NCBI GenBank assembly: GCA_026315105.1
Contig: CM048744.1
Location: forward strand, 348,401,668 to 348,465,667
Direction of reading: 5' to 3'
DNA: 64,000 bases
Source: Locusta migratoria
Taxonomy: Eukaryota; Arthropoda; Insecta; Orthoptera; Acrididae
Each line of letters opens with the position of its first letter. Positions within the stretch are counted from its first letter, which is position 1. This document shows, piece by piece, positions 1 through 10,482 of the stretch. A model generated the notes under the pieces. It was not told where the DNA came from, searched no databases, and saw nothing but the letters and a program-made list of their open reading frames with translations. Position numbers and translations under genes: made by a program.

Positions 1-545
1 GATAATATCATGGGAAAGGCGAACCAGAGACTGTGTTTTATTGGCAGAACCCTTAAAACATGCAACAGAACTACAAAAGAAACTGCATACATTACGCTTG
101 TCCGTCCATTTTTGGAGTATTGCTGCCCAGTGTGGGATCCTTATCAGTTGGGTTCGACGGAGGACATCGAAAGAGACCAAAGAAGGGCAGCTCGTTTTGT
201 ATTGTCACGATACACGGGAGACAGCGTTACGAAAATGATACAAGATCTGGGATGGGAATCATTACAACAACGGCGCTTTTCGCTGCGGCTTGGGCTACTT
301 ACGAAACTCCAATCGCCAACATTCTCCTCCGACTGCAAAAATATATTGTTGACTCCCACTTACATAGGTAGAAGGATCATCAGAATAAAATACGAGAAAT
401 CAGAGCTCGAACAGAGAGATTCAGGGGATCTTTCTTCCCGCGCGCTATTCGAGAATGGAATGGGAAATAAATAGTACAATGGTTGTTCGATGAAACGTCT
501 GCCAGACTCTTAAATGTGATTTGCAGAGTATCCCATGTAGATATA
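1..545 (+). pseudogene. CR1-like LINE, C-terminal fragment of the RT protein
   Basis: This is the 3' end of a non-LTR retrotransposon of the CR1/L2-like branch of the Jockey superfamily, cut off by the window start. An open frame (10-474) carries the region downstream of the RT palm, with the phrases LVRPFLEYCCPVWDPYQ and RRAARFVLSRY that mark this part of such proteins. A near-identical stretch lies at 26580-27110, so both copies come from one family. The 3' tail runs to about 545 and ends in a GTAGATATAG-like string, as other copies here do. The RT catalytic part would lie left of the window. The fragment cannot encode a working enzyme by itself. Confidence 0.85.
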
Positions 546-585
546 GAACTATCACTACGTTTACACGCAACACATTTTTCGCTGT

Positions 586-973
586 CGTGTTTACATGGCA
601 AAGCCTGAATCGGATTTCCTAGCCCACTTAATATGGCGGCTGAAAAACAGCTGATTCAGTTCCTGATTTAATCCGCACAATCGCTAAATTTCTTTAAATA
701 CACAAATTTCTGTTCACTCTAATATTTATACTTTTATTTCACATAAGAAAATATCTTTCCATATGTGTAGGAAATTCTTAACAAGAAAACATAATCTGAC
801 AAGCCAAGAATGCTACAAAAACATGAGCACGAAAATTGATTGTGGAACTGGAAACCTTCTTTAGAGAAGCGGATTTCCCGAATCGATTTTGGAGTGTTTA
901 CACGACCAACCAAAAGCGGAATTGGGAAATCTGTCTACGAAATCCGGTATTGGGAGCCCATGTAAACGGGGTG
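586..973. repeat. imperfect inverted repeat pair, possible MITE
   Basis: Two arms of about 37 bp face each other: 586-622, containing GTTTACATGGC and CGGATTTCCTAG, and 935-973, whose reverse complement contains GTTTACATGGGC and CGGATTTCGTAG. The interior is AT-rich with no recognisable protein, and a further related stretch lies at 868-905. The layout fits a short non-autonomous DNA transposon, but I could not define its exact ends or a TSD. Bases 974-1259 hold nothing I recognise. Confidence 0.4.
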
Positions 974-1259
974 AATGTAGGAAATCTTTTCGTTGACGAA
1001 GCAGCCTTTATACATATGTGGGAAGGTTGAATGACCCAACATTCGCTTCTGAAAAACCTCCACATTATTCGGGAAAATGCCACACGATAAAAAGGCGAAT
1101 GTGCGATGATAAAAAAGGAAAAGAGAAAAGAGAAAAACATCATTCTTGGACCACTTTTTTCATTGAGCAAACAGTAAGAGAAACGGTTACACTGAGATGA
1201 CAGCAGTCACAGGATATCGATCTGCTCAGGTACAGACGGCGAGAGTATCGCATATACAA

Positions 1260-2265
1260 AGTATATACAACCGATCGCTCAGCGAACTTCCGTACCAAAA
1301 GACTGGAAAGTTGTGCAGGTTACTCCGATATTCAAGAAAGGCAAAAGGAATGATCCGCAAAATCACGGGGCTATATCATTGACGTCGGTTTGCAGCAGGA
1401 TTTTAGGACAGACATTTTCCTCAAATATTATGAACTACCTCGAAGAAAATCAAATGTTTGTGTAGTCTATGGGACTTAACTACGGGGTTATTAGTCCCTA
1501 AACTTACAAACTACTTATGAACTACTTACGAACTAGGACGGCACAAATATCCATGCCCGAGGGGGGATTCGAACCCCTGACCGTTGTGGCCGTGCAGACC
1601 GTGAGTGGAGCGCCTTAGTCTCCTCGGCCACCGCGGCCGGCTACCTCGAAGAGAACGATCTAGTCAACACGGGTTCAGAAATTATAATTCTTGTAAAACA
1701 CCGCTAGCTCTTTACTCATATGTGATGAGTGCTATCAACAAGGGATGTCAAATAGATTTCGTATTTCTAGATTTCCGGAAGGGTATCGACACTGATCAAA
1801 CTGCGAGGTTATGGAATATTGTCACAGTTGTGTGATTGCATTCGTGATTTCCGCTCAGAAAGGAAACTTAGAAGATGCAACAGCTCTACTAAAGAAACTG
1901 CCTACACTACACTTGTGCATCCTATTTTGGAGTATTGTTGCGCATTGTGGGATTCCTACCAAGCGGGACAGACGATTTAGAGAAAGTTCAGAGAAGGGCA
2001 GCTCGTTTTGTATTATCGCGACATGTGGGACAGTGCCACGGAAATGATGCACGAACTGGGGTGAAAATCATTATAACAAAGGCGTTATTCGTTGCGACAA
2101 GATTTATTTGCGAAATTTCTATCACCAACTTTTTCTTCAAAATGCGAACTTATTTTGTTAGTAGCTACCTACTTAGGAAGACATGAACATCAAAATAAGA
2201 GAAATCAGACAGAAAGCGTAAAGATTTAGGAGTTCCTTCGTCCCGCGAGTTTGTACCAAAACAAC
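1260..2265 (+). pseudogene. CR1-like LINE fragment, internally deleted and split by a SINE
   Basis: This is the same family as the fragments at 1-545 and 25445-27110. The left piece encodes an RT start (VPKDWKVVQVTPIFKKG-like, around 1290-1350) up to NIMNYLEE at 1430. After the SINE at 1450-1641 the frame resumes with END, then the palm segment around IDFVFLDFRKG (1748-1785). Near 1850 the text jumps to the C-terminal region (around 1865-2040, LEYCCALWDSYQ), so the catalytic FADD block is missing. Several stops and frame changes are present. It is a dead copy whose value is as a marker of insertion order. Confidence 0.8.
1450..1641 (-). mobile_element. SINE-A (tRNA-derived SINE), inserted in a CR1-like LINE
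   Basis: The copy is full length in reverse orientation: tail at left, tRNA-like head at right, ending CCGCGGCCGGC. The B box reads GGTTCGAATCC on the minus strand. The flanks carry a 14-bp TSD with one mismatch (TACCTCGAAGAAAA at 1436-1449, TACCTCGAAGAGAA at 1642-1655). The interrupted host sequence joins cleanly across it. Confidence 0.93.
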
Positions 2266-2637
2266 AAATAAGTAGGCTACTTAACGAGTTTTGTGTACTC
2301 GGGCATGGCAGAAACTGGGAAAAATAACAAAAACTTCTTCCATACAAATATAGTGGGAAAACAACACAATCGTGAGGGTCAGTTTTTATTTCTGCCTTCC
2401 TGCTATTTGTTTGATATCATAAGTTACCAGAGGAACAGTTATGAATAAAAAAATTATTCTTACATTACTTTTATTTACTAGTTATTATTAAAAAATGTTA
2501 CATAGATTGCAAATCATATTCTGTGCTAAAAAGAAAAAACTTTGTAATCACAAAAACTTAATCTCTTTTGTAACACAAAGTTCATGAGCTGTTGTCCCTA
2601 AGGATTTACCTGTCTTTGCAACACTATACACATTTAT

Positions 2638-5600
2638 CCACCCCCGCATTGCCGAGGTGGGGTGGCTTGCGTGCCTCAACGATGCATATAGTACGTAGGT
2701 GCAACCACAGTGGAGGGGTATCTGTGGAGAGGCCAGACAAACGTGTGGTTCCTGAAGAGGGGCAGCAGTCTTTTCAGTAGTTACAGGGGCAACAGTCTGG
2801 ATGATTGACTGAGCTGGCCTTGTAACATCAGCTAATGTGGCTTTGCCACACAGATACTGCGAAAGGCTGAAAGCAAGGGGAAACTACAGCCGTTATCTTT
2901 CCCGAGGACATGCAGCTCTACTGTATGAACATATGATGATTGCATCCTCTCGGGTAAAATATTCCGGAGGTAAAATAGTCCCCCATTCGGATCTCCGGGC
3001 GGGGACTACTCAGGAGGATGTTGTCATCAGGAAATACAATACTGGCATTCTACGGATCGGAGCGTGGAATGTTAGATCCCTTAATCGGGTAAGAAAATTA
3101 GAAAATTTAAAAAGGGAAATGGATAGGTTGAAGTTAGATATAGTGGGGATTAGTGAAGTTCGGTGGCAGGATGAACAGGATTTCTGGTCAGGTGAGTACA
3201 GGATTATAAATACAAAATCAGTTGGGGGTATCACAGGAGTAGGGCTGATAATGAATAAGAAAATAGGAATGCGGGTAAACTACTATGAGCAACACAGTGA
3301 TCGCATTATCATTGTCAAGATATATACGAAGCCAACACCGACAACAGTAGTACAGGTTTATATGCCAACTAGCTCTGCCGATGATGAGGAGATCGAAGAA
3401 ATATATGAGGAGCTAAAGGAAATTATTCAGACAGTTAAGGGAGAGGAAAACTTAATTGTGATGGGAGACTGGAATTCGGTAGTAGGAAAAGGAAGGGAAG
3501 GAAAAATAGTAGGTGAATATGGACTGGGCAGGAGGAATGAAAGAGGAAGTCGCCTGGTAGAATTTTGCACGGAACATGATTTAATCGTAACAAACACGTG
3601 GTTTAAAAACACAAAAGAAGGTTGTATACGTGGAAGAGACCAGGAGACACCGGAAGGTATCAGATAGATTTTATAATGGTAAGACATAGATTCCGGAACC
3701 AGGTTATAAACTGCAAGACGTACCCGGGAGCAGATATAGACTCTGACCATAACTTGTTAGTCATGAACTGTAGGCTGAAGCTGAAAAAACTGCAGACAGG
3801 TAGGAAAATAAGGAGATGGGACTTAGATAGATTGAAGGAAAGTGAAGTTATGGAGAATTTCAGAGGGAGATTTAGGTAACAATTGTCAGAAACAGGGGGA
3901 AATAAAACAGTAGAAGAGGAATGGGTAGCATTGAGAGATGAAATAGTGAAGGCAGCAGAGGGCAAAATAGGTAGGAAGGCAAGATCTACAAAAAATCCTT
4001 GGATATCACAGGAAGTACTAAATTTAATTGATGAAAGGAGAAAATATAAAAATGCAGTGAATGAAACAGGCAAAATGGAGTACAGACGACTAAGAAATGA
4101 GATTGACAGGAAGTGTAAAATGGCTAAGCAGGAGTGGCTAGAAGTCAAATGCAGATCTGTAGAAGAATGTATAAGAAGGGGAAAAGTAGATACCGCCTAC
4201 AGGAAAATAAAACAGACGTTTGGGGACAAGAAAAGCAACTCTACGAATATCAAGAACTCAGATGGGAAACCAGTTCTCAGCAAAGAAGGCAAAGCTGAAA
4301 GGTGGAAAGAGTACATAGAGCAGCTCTACAAAGGAAATGAACTTAGAGACGATGTTGTAGGAAGGGAAGATGTAGTAGATGAAGATGACATAGGAGATAC
4401 TATACTGAGAGATGAATTTGACAGAGCTCTGAAAGACCTAAGTCGGAACAAGGCCCCAGGAGTAGATGACATACCCTCAGAGCTACTAAAGTCTCTGGGA
4501 GAGCCAGCCATGACAAGACTATTTGAACTGGTGTGTAGGATGTATGAGACAGGCGAAATGCCCTCAGACTTTAAGAAAAATGTTATAATCCCCATTCCAA
4601 AGAAATCAGGCGTAGACAGGTGTGAAAATTACAGAACCATCAGTTTGATAAGTCATGCTTGCAAAATTTTAACACGAATTATCTACAGGAGAATGGAAAA
4701 GTTGGTAGAAACTGAGCTCGGGGAAGATCAGTTTGGATTCAGGAGGAACGTGGGAACCCGGGAGGCAATACTCACTTTACGTCTTATCTTAGAAGATAGA
4801 TTAAGGAAAGGCAAACCTACATTTTTAGCTTTTGTAGATTTAGAGAAAGCATTTGACAATGTTGACTGGAATACACTCTTTCAAATTCTGAAGTCAGCAG
4901 GTGTAAAATACAGGGAAAGGAGAGTTATTTACAACTTGTACAAAAGCCAGACCGCAGTTATTAGACTCGAAGGGCATGAAAGGGAAGCATCAGTTGGGAA
5001 GGGAGTAAGACAGGGTTGTAGCCTTTCTCCGGTGTTATTCAATTTGTACATCGAGCAGGCGGTGAAGGAAAGCAAGGAAAAATTTGGAATAGGGATTAAA
5101 GTTCAGGGTGAAGAAATAAAAACATTGCGTTTTGCTGATGACATTGTAACTCTCACAGAGACAGCAAAGGACCTGGAAGAGCAGTTGAATGGAATGGACA
5201 GTGTGTTGAAGAGAGCGTATAAAATGAACATTAACAAAAGCAAAACAAAAATAATGGAATGCGGTCTTAGAAAATCAGGCGATGCTGAAGGAATTAGATT
5301 AGGTAACGAAACAATGAAGGTGGTAGATGAGTTTTGTTACTTGGGTAGTAAAATAACATGCGATGGTCGCAGTACAGAGGATATAAAGTGCAGAATGGCA
5401 ATGGGAAGAAAAGCATTTTTGAAAATGAGAAATTTGCTAACATCGAATATTAATTTAAGGGTAATGAAGTCTTTTCTGAAGGCATTTGTGTGGAGTGTTG
5501 CCTTGTACGGGAGTGAAACATGGACGATAAGCGGTGCGAACAGGAAGAGAATGGAGGCTTTTGAAATGTGGTGCTACAGAAGAATGCTAAAGATTAGGTG

Positions 5601-5911
5601 GGTAGATCGCATAACTAATTTAGAGGTATTGAACAGAATTGGCGAGAAAAGGAATTTTTGGCATACCCTGACTAAAAGAAGGGATCGCTTGGTAGGACAC
5701 ATTCTTAGACATGGGGGAATCGTAAATTTAGCATTGGAGGGAAGTGTGTGGGGTAAAAATTGCAGAGGAAGGCCAAGAGACGCGTGTAGTAAGCAGATCC
5801 AAGTGGATGTGGGTTGCCGTTCTTATGAGGAGATGAAAAGGCTTGTTCAGGATAGAGTAGGGTGGAGAGTTGCATCAAACCAGTCTCCGGACTGAAGACC
5901 ATAACAACAAC
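2638..5911 (+). mobile_element. full-length RTE-clade LINE with 10-bp TSD
   Basis: A complete element of 3274 bp is bounded by the perfect direct repeat ACACATTTAT (2628-2637 and 5912-5921). It has a short 5' region (2638-2836), an endonuclease plus reverse transcriptase coding region (2837-5895), and a very short 3' tail (CTGAAGACCATAACAACAAC). That size and a single endonuclease-RT protein with almost no 3' UTR fit RTE/BovB-type elements. Minus-strand relatives at 39597-41300 and 23677-24540 share the same 3' end. The intervals 2266-2627 and 5922-6443 contain no gene I recognise. Confidence 0.92.
2837..5895 (+). pseudogene. RTE endonuclease-reverse transcriptase, nearly intact
   Basis: The protein nicks target DNA with an APE-type endonuclease and copies its own RNA onto the nick. 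Endonuclease motifs are readable: WNVRSL (3064), EVRWQ (about 3157), GDWN (about 3465) and the catalytic SDH (about 3741). RT motifs follow: GFRRN (about 4735), FVDLEKAFD (about 4832), QGCSLSPVLFNLYI (5011) and the catalytic FADDI (5131-5145). The C-terminus ends at the stop after SNQSPD. Two defects break it: a one-base frame change near 3610-3622 in the endonuclease, and one in-frame TAA at 3877-3879 between the domains. The remaining 670 codons (3883-5895) are open. Few lesions over 3 kb suggest a recent insertion. I do not know whether 2837 is the natural start; the frame is open from there. Confidence 0.9.
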
Positions 5912-6455
5912 ACACATTTATATATTTCGCTGTCTCTTCAAGAAACTTTTCACTGAAGTATTCACAGGAATATTTAGCAGGAGTTCCATTAGAGGAGGAG
6001 TCTAGAATTAAAAAGAAGATATTTTAGTAAGAAAATGGGAATGATTCGTGAAATAGGTAACTCAGATGACACTTCTTTGTCACTGACCTTTGCGGCACAA
6101 TAATTAATTTTTGGTGTTTGAAACTTCTGAACAAAATTTGATCTCCGAAAAAGCAGTGGTCTGACACCTTCCGTGGCACTTTGTGAATGCCTATGTATTT
6201 CCTTGAATAACGCGACAATTAACGAAGTTTTGCGAATTAAACCATGTGAGAAACTACTCCCCTCTTTGCACGTTATTTGTCAAAATATAATTTTGATACC
6301 TCTAACCGTGTATGAGATACGCAATGATTCATTCTGGCCTTATCGCCATCGTAAATGAGTGCGCTAAATAAAATAAAGTTTAGCGGTATGAGTGAAAGGT
6401 AAAGATCACCTCCTAAGTCGAAAATAAAATGCAATCTATTAGGAAAAGTTTCATC

Positions 6456-6654
6456 GCCGGCCGCGGTGGCCGAGGAGACTGAGGCGCTCCAGTCACGGTC
6501 TGCACGGCCACTACGGTCGGGGGTTCGAATCCCCCCTCGGGCATGGATATTTGTGCCGTCCTAGTTCGTAAGTAGTTCATAAGTAGTTTGTAAGTTTAGG
6601 GACTGATGACCCCGTAGTTAAGTCCCATAAGCTTAACAAGCATTTGAACATTTG
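6456..6654 (+). mobile_element. SINE-A, full length with 12-bp TSD
   Basis: The head begins GCCGGCCGCGGTGGCCGAG (tRNA A box) and the B box is GGTTCGAATCC. The body ends in a CATTTGAACATTTGA tail. A perfect TSD, AAAAGTTTCATC, lies at 6444-6455 and 6655-6666, which proves retroposition into otherwise unremarkable DNA. Bases 6667-6991 hold no recognisable feature. Confidence 0.95.
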
Positions 6655-7005
6655 AAAAGTTTCATCCGCAGCAACATATGGTGCAACAAGCACCAAACGG
6701 AATATCATAGCAACCTATATTTTTTACTGCAAACTTTTCCTAATGTAGCGCAGTCTCTTATTTCTAAGTCATTATCTTATTAACTATGACAATTAACGAA
6801 ATGACGAGCATTTAAGTATCGGAAAAATTAAATATTTCTACCAATTAATTTTTGCGAGATCGTTTGTGTAAGAAGGCGGGGCATGCGCCTCTATGCTGTT
6901 AGCGCAGAGCGATTCCAACCATGTTGGGGAAAAAATGTCGGACGATTCAGCCTGGGTTTTTAGGAGCTCTAGGTTCAGCGTGGAATCCGTACCACATGTT
7001 GTTCT

Positions 7006-7410
7006 CTTTTCTTTCTTTCTTTAACTTATGGGACTTAACTACGGGGTCATCAGTCCCTAAGCTTACAAACTACTTATGAACTAGCTAAGACTAAGGACGC
7101 CGGCCGCGGTGGCCGAGGGGATTGAGGCGCTTCAGTCACGGTCCGTACGGCCACTACGGTCGGGGGTTCGAATCCCCTCTCGGGCATGGATATTTGTGCC
7201 GTCTTTAGTTGTAAGAAGTTCATAAGTAGTTTGTAAGTTTAGGGACTGATGACCCCGTAGTTAAGTCCCATAGACTCTACAAACATATGAAGATATATGA
7301 CTAAGGACGGCACAGATATCCATGCCCGAGGGGTGATTCGAACCCCCGACCGTAGTGGCCGTGCAGACCGTGACTGGAGCGCCTCAGTCCCCTCGGCTAC
7401 CGCGGCCGGC
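7006..7410 (-). mobile_element. SINE-A (outer copy), split by a second SINE
   Basis: This reverse-oriented SINE has its tail at 7006-7099, with a CT-rich tract equal to an A-rich tail on the minus strand, and its tRNA-like head at 7299-7410. Bases 7100-7298 are a younger SINE. The flanks give a degenerate TSD, CACATGTTGTTCT near 6993 against CACGTGTTGTTTCT from 7411. The mismatches suit an older insertion. Confidence 0.88.
7100..7298 (+). mobile_element. SINE-A (inner copy), nested in a SINE
   Basis: This forward-oriented full copy is inserted into the middle of the outer SINE. It is flanked by an 11-bp perfect TSD, GACTAAGGACG (7089-7099 and 7299-7309), which itself is SINE body sequence. 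Head, A box, B box (GGTTCGAATCC) and tail are all present. Confidence 0.93.
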
Positions 7411-8097
7411 CACGTGTTGTTTCTGGTGACTCTTCCCGTCCCTGCGAGGTGAAGGCTGCGTTAAATATTAGGAGGTATCCCGTGACCCTGGTCACCTCAG
7501 TGTGTGTCTCGTAGATTTATTTTAACTGCATTTGGAAGAAGACCGTCCCGAGTATTATTCTTCGTTTCAGGAGACAAATCGGCAAGTAAATAAGTACGCC
7601 CAGCGAGAAAAGAAAAATAGCTGCGACTGCTCTTGCTGCACGTTCCGGCGATAAGACTGCGGCCGCTGTGTGTGTGTGTGTGTGTCTTTGTACTGTCAGG
7701 GGCACAGGGCGGCGACTGATGGAGGTTGCTCGCGCCTCGCGCACGCTGTTACACGCCTACGGGCTTGAGCGAAGCCCACGCCGTGGCGGTGGGTCGAACA
7801 GCACGCCGAACCACGGCGTTCTGCGCCAGCGCGGGGCTCAACGTCTTGGGAGGCATTATGGGTAGGACAAGAGGATGACTCGTTTTTAACCACCCGTCGA
7901 CTACATCACCATTACGTCGTGACGCATATTAGGCAATGCAAAACTGTATGGGATTTTTTTTTTTTTTTTTTTTTTTGAGATACAAAAATTTGTTCTTTAA
8001 TTTTATTTTCCATTTCCCTTTGATGTAACTTCGTCGAGTTTTAATTACAAACTCTATTCGAAGTACACTTTGCAGAGGGAGTATCTACATACAGGGT
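7411..8097. other. GC-richer stretch without recognised gene
   Basis: This interval contains a (TG)n run near 7666-7684, a CpG-rich segment at about 7700-7860 including a self-complementary GGGCTTGAGCGAAGCCC, and a T-tract at about 7950-7976. Short open frames here overlap on both strands and match no family I know. It could be regulatory or simply another old repeat; I cannot decide. Confidence 0.35.
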
Positions 8098-8680
8098 GAG
8101 ACACTGTAATGGAACTGCCTAGTTGTGTCCATTTTAATTATCACTAAGCTTGGTTTGATCTGTGCCAATAGGAACAAATATGTATTTTTAATGTGATTAT
8201 TATTTTCGATATGATTTAATATTTTTGTCTTTCACATTTGCTTATATTTAACGTTCAAATTCAAATGTTCAAATGTTTGTAAAGCTTATGGGACCTAACT
8301 ACGGGGTCATCAGTCCCTAAACTTACAAACTACTTATGAACTAGCTAATCCTAAGGACGGCACAAATATCCATCCCCGAGGGGGGATTCGAACCCCCGAC
8401 CGTAGTGGCCGTGCAGACCGTGACTGGAGCGCCTCAGTCCCCTCGGCCAACGCGGCCGGCTACATTTATCGTGTAAAGATCAATATTTAACACAATCTGC
8501 TCAGTTGAGCCTATTTTAATTTTTAGTATGATTTGTTTATTTTTGCCAATAAGCACGAATATGTATTTTTAATGTGATTTTTTAAAATATTTTTAATGTA
8601 ATTTAATATTGTTTAATTTTTTCTTTTAAAATTTGTTAATATTCAGTGTGTAAAAGTCTATATGTAATAGTATCTTTGAA
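8098..8680. repeat. tandem duplication of an AT-rich ~185-bp unit, one copy holding a SINE
   Basis: Unit 1 runs 8098-8253 and continues at 8461-8487; unit 2 runs about 8488-8660, and a partial third follows. Shared landmarks are ATTTTAATT, GCCAATAAGCAC/GCCAATAGGAAC and ATATGTATTTTTAATGTGATT. Only unit 1 carries the SINE, so duplication probably preceded the insertion. Bases 8681-9296 contain nothing I can name. Confidence 0.65.
8254..8460 (-). mobile_element. SINE-A inserted in a tandem repeat unit
   Basis: This is a full reverse copy ending CGCGGCCGGC. The B box GGTTCGAATCC is on the minus strand, and the duplicated TTCAAATG tail is at left. A weak TSD (TATATTTAACG at 8243-8253 against TACATTTATCG at 8461-8471, two mismatches) is visible. 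Confidence 0.9.
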
Positions 8681-9296
8681 TCGGCACTTGACTCACATAT
8701 TCTTCGGATCGTATGATCATCTTTGGATTTCCATGTGGTCTCGGCCACTTTCGTTTCCGCCATGTGCGAGTGAGGATGTGTTTTGCATAAATGTGTACAG
8801 TTAAAGTTTTGGCATGGACGCTATACGTGGCATGTTGATTTTTGTGCTTTTAATATTTGTGAATGAAAATGCTCAAGTGACAATAAATTCAAGTGATTTT
8901 ACGAAAACTACGAAGTGCTTGCGACCACATTTTTTGTTAGTGTAGATAACCGAAAAAACTCGCACGTTTTTCTGCAACCAAAGTGTAAAATGGAATCAAA
9001 CTCTGACAACGACGCCAAAATTTACGACTAGCACCGAGCAGCAGCGAGAACACAAAGTTACGTGAATTAATTTTTCACTAGGTACTACGTCCGATACTTT
9101 TGTGTTTTCCATTGGCCATACAGTAACGGTATCTCTATGGAACATTTAAATAACTTTCACAAACGATGAGGGCAGTGAAAACTCTTAAAACTCTTTTCCG
9201 AATTATTTGGAAAAATACCAATCGGATTAAAAAAAAAAAAGTTGCAATAAAAGTTGTTCGGCACATAGGACGTCAAGATGACCGACTTTGATCAAG

Positions 9297-10150
9297 AGAG
9301 GCACCACAAGACACTAATTTCCACTGTATATACTTTTACAAATAAATTCATAACGCTTTGTCAGCATGACAAGGAAGGATCCAGTATTCACACTCATAGC
9401 AGTGAAAGTTACAAAACATAACAAAATAATGTTTTTACATGTAATATTTCATCATTGTTTCACTTACTACTGGCTCCTATAGGTACACATTTCTTCTTCT
9501 TTCTTCGATGAATTTTGCACAGTATATAAATCATTCTTACACGTGTATGAAACTCTAGAATTTTAATAATATAAACCGCAAAGACTTGGCGACGCGCTGC
9601 GACAGGCACATACAAAAGACACGCACATTCAAAACTTTCAACTATCGGCCATGGCCTTCTTCAGAAAATAGAACACTCAAGCAATCACACAGGCACACAA
9701 CCCAGTCATACAACCATCATCACCGGCTGCCGCACTTCGAAACTCTAGTATTTAATTTATATAACAATTAAAGAGCTGTTGCATTTTGAACTTCATGTTT
9801 AGGAAAAAACTCATTTTATAGTTAATTATCCCAATTTTTATCATAGTTTTTAATAGATGTGCAAAATTCTAGAATTTCAAACACCTGTAAGTATGGTTTG
9901 TATGTTGTGCAAAATTCATCGAAGAATCTATTTTCGTTATGATGAAAAGTGCAGCCATAGCAACAAATGCAGCCAATAGTAAGTGAAAAAAACGATGAAA
10001 TTTCACACGTAAAAATTTTTATAATTTTTTGAACTTCCAGTACTATCAGTGTGAAACCTGAATCCTTTTTGGTCATGCTGACAAAGTTTTATGAATTTAT
10101 TTATAGAAGTATGGACAGTGGTAATTTAAATGTCCTGTGGTGCCTTCCCT
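9297..10150. repeat. fold-back repeat: two ~260-bp inverted arms
   Basis: The left arm (9297-9567) and right arm (9866-10150) are inverted copies over their whole length. Matching landmarks include GGCACCACA at the outer edge, AATAAATTCATAA, TTTGTCAGCATGAC, TTCACTTACTA, TTCGATGAATTTTGCACA and CTCTAGAATTTT. The spacer (9568-9865) has no transposase. The layout fits a non-autonomous fold-back or long-TIR DNA transposon, or an inverted duplication. No certain TSD was seen. Confidence 0.72.
9576..9738. repeat. insert-like block in the spacer of the fold-back repeat
   Basis: A CA-rich block containing GGCCATGGCCTTCTTCAGAAAA is bracketed by imperfect 27-bp direct repeats starting GAAACTCTAG (9549-9575 and 9739-9765). 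It may be a separate insertion with a long target duplication, or a tandem duplication relic. No protein is recognised. Confidence 0.35.
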
Positions 10151-10198
10151 GTTCTAAGCATCCCCCCCCCCACCCCACCACCACCACCACCGAGAACA
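10151..10198. repeat. C-rich and CAC microsatellite
   Basis: A C-run followed by CCACCACCACCACC lies directly outside the right fold-back arm. Simple sequence; no function inferred. Confidence 0.8.
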
Positions 10199-10285
10199 AA
10201 TTCCCTACACCCCTTCAACTACTATATTCTACTGTTCTACCGGCGGCACATAAGGTGCAGAAATTCTGAAGAAACTTGGTTCCAC

Positions 10286-10474
10286 GCCGTGGTGGAGTGG
10301 CCGAGTGCTCTAAGCCGCCTTGCTGCGGAGTGCGTGGTTGCTCGCCGTCGAAGCTCCGAGCCCTCCCTCGGGGCATGGGTGTATGTGTGTTGCCCTTACT
10401 GTAAGTTTAACTAGTTTGTAGGCCTAGGGACTGATAACACCAGAAGTTAAGCCCCTTAGATTTACAAACATTTG
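10286..10474 (+). mobile_element. divergent tRNA-derived SINE related to SINE-A
   Basis: The head GCCGTGGTGGAGTGGCCGAG (A-box region) is followed by a weak B-box region, and the body ends in a tail with the family phrase GGGACTGATAACACC. Its tRNA part differs from the main SINE-A copies (GAGTGGCCGAGTGCTCTAAG), as it does in the copies at 19481 and 22007, so this is a second subfamily. An 8-bp direct repeat, AACTTGGT (10273-10280, 10475-10482), may be the TSD but leaves five unmatched bases at the 5' junction. Confidence 0.82.
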
Positions 10475-10482
10475 AACTTGGT

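Noticed and set aside
8990..9032. Short frame starting ATGGAATCAAACTC as a first exon
   Set aside because: It is only 13 codons long, with no clear splice donor or conserved motif.
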